The notes below the pieces were generated by a model. It worked only from the letters and a program-made list of their open reading frames with translations. It did not search any database and was not told the origin of the DNA. A program made the translations under genes and the position numbers. DNA of 64,000 nucleotides from Sisyra terminalis (taxonomy: Eukaryota > Arthropoda > Insecta > Neuroptera > Sisyridae), in assembly GCA_958496175.1 (NCBI GenBank), contig OY292276.1, positions 38,150,449 to 38,214,448 on the forward strand, read 5' to 3'. This document shows, piece by piece, positions 60,223-64,000 of this stretch. Every line of letters starts with the position of its first letter. Position 1 is the stretch's first letter.

Positions 60223-60587
60223 TTTATTTCGAAAAAAATATTTTAAAATAATGTTTTAAGTTAAGCTATATATAATATGATATAAATGTATATCTCTAGT
60301 GCTCTAACGCAATTATGTTCGCTCTAAATCTTTCCATACATTAAATTTTTTTGTTAAAATTTTCCTTCAGAGCATATTTTTATCATGATAAATCGTAGAG
60401 AATGTATTTCACGTATTTGAATAGTATATTCCAACCTATTGCTAGAATGATTTTAAAGGAACAAGAATAAAAATCGAGGGAAGCATAAAAAATACAACCA
60501 AAGGACAATTAAGGAAAAACAATAGTGGGATATTTTTAAAGGTTGTGTTTCACATTATGAACTTATGAAGGTAGGGCTTTGGTCCTA
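60223..60587 (-). promoter_or_regulatory. Probable 3' UTR of Uev1A
   Basis: Minus-strand AATAAA (plus-strand TTTATT, 60223-60228) lies about 360 bases after the Uev1A stop codon. It is the clearest candidate poly(A) signal, but the true end may differ. Confidence 0.4.
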
Positions 60588-60728
60588 CTAAAATGTGCTT
60601 CCTTCCGGTGGTTGAGACAATTTCATATTATCCTTTATAGTCATGAGTCTTCTCAATTCTTGTAGCAATGTTTTAATTGTATAATCACGTTGCCATCGAG
60701 CCAACACGGGAACTTGTCTGCTATCCAC
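60588..60728 (-). CDS. Uev1A: Uev1A (UBE2V1/UBE2V2, Mms2), last coding exon
   Basis: Minus-strand translation after the acceptor TTTCGTTTTAG gives [40 protein letters not shown] and PEGSTF, then TAG: 46 residues. This is the conserved C-terminal part of the ubiquitin-conjugating enzyme variant that lacks the catalytic cysteine and pairs with Ubc13 (bendless) to build K63-linked ubiquitin chains in DNA-damage tolerance and signalling. VPVLA(R/K)[10 protein letters not shown] and NMKL.QPPEG are hallmark strings. The N-terminal two thirds (with WTGMIIGPPRT in relatives) were not found between here and 64000, so they lie past the right edge. Convergent with the SERHL-like gene. The exon is too short to be noticed as a long ORF. 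Confidence 0.95.
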   Translation of the reverse strand: MDSRQVPVLARWQRDYTIKTLLQELRRLMTIKDNMKLSQPPEGSTF

Positions 60729-60768
60729 CTAAAACGAAAGAATATAAATTAATACAATCGAAATTTAT

Positions 60769-61015
60769 AAGGGGTCATCCACAAATTACGTCACACAATC
60801 TGGAAAATGTTTAGATCTCTTTTATTTCTATGTTAAGTTTAACTACATTTACTGAATCTTCAAACTAAGAGATGCTCTGTCATGACACTTTTACTATATA
60901 ATTTAATAACTAGTAAAAAAATGGATAGTTAAAGTAGTATTAGTTTACAAAAAAGATCCACGAATTGACAAAAAAAATCACTCTTCGGTCAATTGACAAA
61001 ATTTGTGGATGATCC
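60769..61015. repeat. Degenerate GGGGCCATCCATAAATTA-type MITE
   Basis: AAGGGGTCATCCACAAATTA then CGTCACACA at the left and AAAATTTGTGGATGATCCT at the right form inverted ends related to the element at 27471. Confidence 0.6.
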
Positions 61016-62138
61016 TAATAATCTTGGGTGATAAATTTACTGACAAATCATAACATACAACACTTATGTGCTGCAATCTGTGTAGCTACAATCAGCTTAG
61101 CTAAATACTGCTACGAATCCGTAACATGATGTAGATTTAAGGATCAAAAAATTGTAAAAGTGGCATTCTATGGAAAAAGAACGCATATTCTAGTTCACTA
61201 TTATTTTTAACTTTTATATTTGCTGCCTAATATACATAAATGCGATAACAATTAGTTCTGTAAGACAAAATTTTACGCATGAGAATTTTCAGCATCCTTG
61301 AGTCATCGATCATAATATCCTTCGCCTAAAAGCATTCTTTTCGAAAAAGCAATGTAAACTCACTAATTGTATGTTTGGTGGAAAAATGTACTACACAAAA
61401 AATAAGCGTTTCAACCATCTCGACAAAACAATTCCTTATAAAAATCCGATTATCCCGATAGGTTTTTCGGTATGGCATTGACAACGCTGAATGACAAATC
61501 AAAACTACCATCATAAAGTTAAACAAACGACCACTTGATAGATTTTTTAACGGTTACGGTAAATAATTATTATTACACACCTTATTCTTCACATAGAATA
61601 TATTAAATAATTGGAGTAGGACATAATATTTAAACAAATACTATTTGTTTTCGTTAGTTTTATGCCTATTATTCAAGCAAAAATCGATCAATTTTTTTAA
61701 GATAACTAATCATTTATAATAATTAAGTAGTAAAAATCTTTAAGAATATTAACAAAAATATAAAATGAGTCATTGAAAATCATAAATATTCAATTCAACC
61801 TTGATCTTTCATTAATAATGACTTGATTGGACCATAAAATGGATATAAATAATTAAAAATCAAATCACATTTTTGATTAAAACAGTCACGTTAGTATAAA
61901 AAATTAAAATGTACTTTTCAGGTGATAAAATTTATGAATTCTTCAATTTAAATTATCTTTGTTTTTTTGCGGAGGAAACCTTTTTTTTTATTAAGTGTAT
62001 GGAATGAAAAATATTTAAAGTAAACTAAACATTTTGAGTTTGTGATTAAACTAACTTATATAATCCACAAATTCTGATTTTCGGACAACTAGATTTAAAA
62101 GAAATCTAAAGTTACTAAAATTTTTGAGTATTATAGAA

Positions 62139-62371
62139 CAGGGATAGCCAATCAGTGGGCCACATGAGACTGGATTTGGCCATTTTTTTGGCCCGCGAGA
62201 TTTATCACACTTTTGTGTGATTTCCCCACTACAGTGGTGAAATCAAATTTCTTAATCATATCTACAGTAAGTTTAAATCTAATGTGAAGACATATATTTT
62301 TATATGTGGCTCGCAGAGTTACGATGCATTTATAAAGTGATCCGTAATATCATTTGGGTTGGCCACTCCAG
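62139..62371. mobile_element. Non-autonomous hAT-like element in the Uev1A intron
   Basis: CAGGGATAGCCAATCAGTGG at the left and GGGTTGGCCACTCCAG at the right form inverted hAT-type ends. Flanks TTATAGAA and TTATAAAG agree at 6 of 8 bases, a decayed target duplication. Confidence 0.7.
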
Positions 62372-62884
62372 TTATAAAGTAACGATATTAAGTATTATCT
62401 ATTGAAATACGTGCAATAAGAACAAAAGATAGTAAGTGAAGTAAAAATAGAACAAAAATTGGCATTTAAATCTTTGTTTTACATAGATTGTAAATGGAAA
62501 ATTAGGGAGAACCTTCGGTTGTCACAGATCAACCACCGCACCTTCCCAAGCTGGGATTTGCAACTGAGTTTTCGCTTTTATGACATAATTAAACCATATA
62601 TTCAAGTAAATGTATATAATTACTAGTTAGTGTATGATGCGAAATAATTTTTTTACACTATCTTTGGTTCTTACTTCACTTATTAAGAGATTGTAATTCG
62701 CTTTTTGACTAAATTTTTTTTGTGTAATTCTCGCGATTTATAATGAGTCATTTTACTTTTCCTATGAAATCGTGCAAAGTAATCGTCAAATTATTTAATA
62801 CAAACACAAAATGTTTATTGTTTACAATCGAATTCTTAAGCACGATAAATTATATAATAATATCTGTTCATATATGTATTTCGC

Positions 62885-63058
62885 TTTGGTGCCATCAGTA
62901 TCTGGCAACGTTGTATTTTCCACTTTCTTTTTTAATTTCATTCGCGAATAAGTCGAGCCATAATGAAAAGTTAGCCACAAAAAATGGCGAGTTAAATTAA
63001 AATCAAAATAGAAAATGCAACGTTGCCAGATATTGACGTCGCTAAAGTATACATGAAC
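62885..63058. mobile_element. GGCTCAAGTCCC-family MITE, short copy
   Basis: ATCTGGCAACGTTGTATTTT at the left pairs with AAAATGCAACGTTGCCAGAT at the right, which continues into TTGACGTCGCTAAAG. The outer left end is eroded. Confidence 0.7.
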
Positions 63059-63078
63059 CATAATATCAATCAATATAA

Positions 63079-63350
63079 TAATAGGCAAACGTATGTATGT
63101 CGACAATAATAGAGAACAAAGAATGTAAACACGTATGTTTGAGTGAAAATCAAGTATAATTATCTCAAATTTGAAATAACTGATTGATGTCATTGGTTTT
63201 AACTGTTATTTCGATTGTATTTAATTGTCAATTTTTTAAGAGTTTGTCAGTTGTGTCAGCGTTAGGTTGAGAATGTTTCACGGGAAGTTATTTGTCGGTT
63301 GTATCAATGTGGGGCTATGATTATTTCCCGGGAAATTACTAATTTCTAAT
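63079..63350. repeat. Dispersed repeat shared with 8604-8812 and 20262-20780
   Basis: AGGCAAACGTATGTATGTCG, GAGAACAAAGAATG, TTGATGTCATTGG and TTTCACGGGAAGTTATTTG follow the same order as at 8604. The second half is the inverse of the 20262-20780 copies. Confidence 0.6.
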
Positions 63351-63660
63351 AATAGATAATTAGCTAACGATGCCTTATAAGTGTATACTAGAACGATAAC
63401 ATATGACCGTTCTCAAAACAAAAATATGAAAGTGCAAATTATAAAATTTAAAAAAACAACGTTTGAAGTTTTTGTTCTCTATGTGTCCATACAAGTAGAC
63501 GGCATTTTAATTATCAAAAGAACCTAGAAAGTTTATTTCTAAAAATTTAATCATATACGAAACAAAAATTTGTGTTTTTTTGTATCCAACAACGATAGAG
63601 TGAGGGTACTACAAAAAATCTTTTATGTAATAGGTAGATGAATGGTAACTATATCTCTTT

Positions 63661-63881
63661 GCTCATGTCCTCTTTAGTGACGTCAAAGTCTGGCAACGTT
63701 TCATTTTCTACTTTATTTTTCATTTAATTCGCGATTTTGAGGTAATTATATTATAATATCATAAAATGTTCTCTTTTGTTGATAAATTTTCAATGTGACC
63801 CGATGTATTCGCGAATTAAATTAAAAACAAAGTAGAAAATATAACGTTGCCAGATATTGACGTCACTAAAAGGGACATGAG
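63661..63881. mobile_element. GGCTCAAGTCCC-family MITE, 221-bp copy
   Basis: GCTCATGTCCTCTTTAGTGA at the left and CACTAAAAGGGACATGAG at the right are inverted. Inner CTGGCAACGTTTCATTTTCT pairs with AGAAAATATAACGTTGCCAG. No clear duplication at its flanks. Confidence 0.8.
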
Positions 63882-64000
63882 TTAAATGTGTTCCAAAAAG
63901 GAAGTATCGAAATCTATTACTCCAAGGAAAAAGAAAATTAACGCTTTCTGTAAAACATTACGATTGCAGTTCTACTGAAAGGTACACATCAATGTACCGA

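Larger units (their letters stand above)
60729..64000 (-). other. Uev1A intron (part), repeat-rich
   Basis: Because the next Uev1A exon upstream was not found, this is probably intron up to the window edge. It holds the repeats listed separately and no recognisable exon on either strand. Confidence 0.6.

Noticed and set aside
62822..63193. Minus-strand 123-codon frame
   Set aside because: It overlaps a MITE and a dispersed repeat; no protein similarity recognised.
1..64000. CRISPR arrays, bacterial operons or prophage
   Set aside because: No regularly spaced identical repeats, no ribosome-binding sites or polycistronic layout; spliced eukaryotic genes throughout.

Overview
The window is AT-rich nuclear DNA of an animal, most likely an insect. 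Genes are split by short introns (about 55-70 bp) mixed with multi-kilobase ones, splice sites are GT..AG, AATAAA signals follow the stop codons, and non-coding DNA is crowded with MITEs, hAT-like elements and tRNA-derived SINEs. All four proteins are conserved animal families, and their sequences (for example the Uev1A end EGSTF) look insect-like. I cannot name the species; I see no bacterial operons, CRISPR arrays or functional rRNA/tRNA genes.

Layout. (1) 1-1674: the last exon of cytochrome c1 (+), whose upstream intron carries an hAT-type element with a perfect 8-bp target duplication. (2) About 1.7-33.3 kb: a long gene-poor stretch made mainly of repeats. It includes a 517-bp MITE, a solo LTR packed with heat-shock elements (16358-16824), several tRNA-derived SINEs, and a 1.8-kb foldback element (28771-30570). 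(3) 33.3-54.3 kb: a complete P5B-type ATPase gene (ATP13A2/3 family, polyamine/lysosomal transporter), reconstructed here as 15 coding exons giving 1212 residues. Its first coding exon lies about 10 kb upstream of the rest. (4) 56.3-57.3 kb: a two-exon SERHL/kraken-type alpha/beta-hydrolase (+) whose nucleophile serine is replaced by glycine. (5) 60.6-60.7 kb: the last coding exon of Uev1A (UBE2V1/2) on the minus strand, too short to stand out as an ORF; the rest of that gene lies beyond the right edge.

The four genes are unrelated in function: respiratory complex III, endo-lysosomal polyamine transport, a probable pseudo-hydrolase, and K63-ubiquitin chain formation. Nothing suggests a gene cluster. 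The most unusual signals are the heat-shock-element solo LTR, three sequence-diverged copies of a motif resembling a hammerhead ribozyme core with a covarying stem, a near-perfect snapback of one of those copies, the catalytically altered SERHL protein, and an SPALP instead of PPALP motif in the ATPase. I could run no alignments or searches, so exon borders are read by eye from frame and splice sites.
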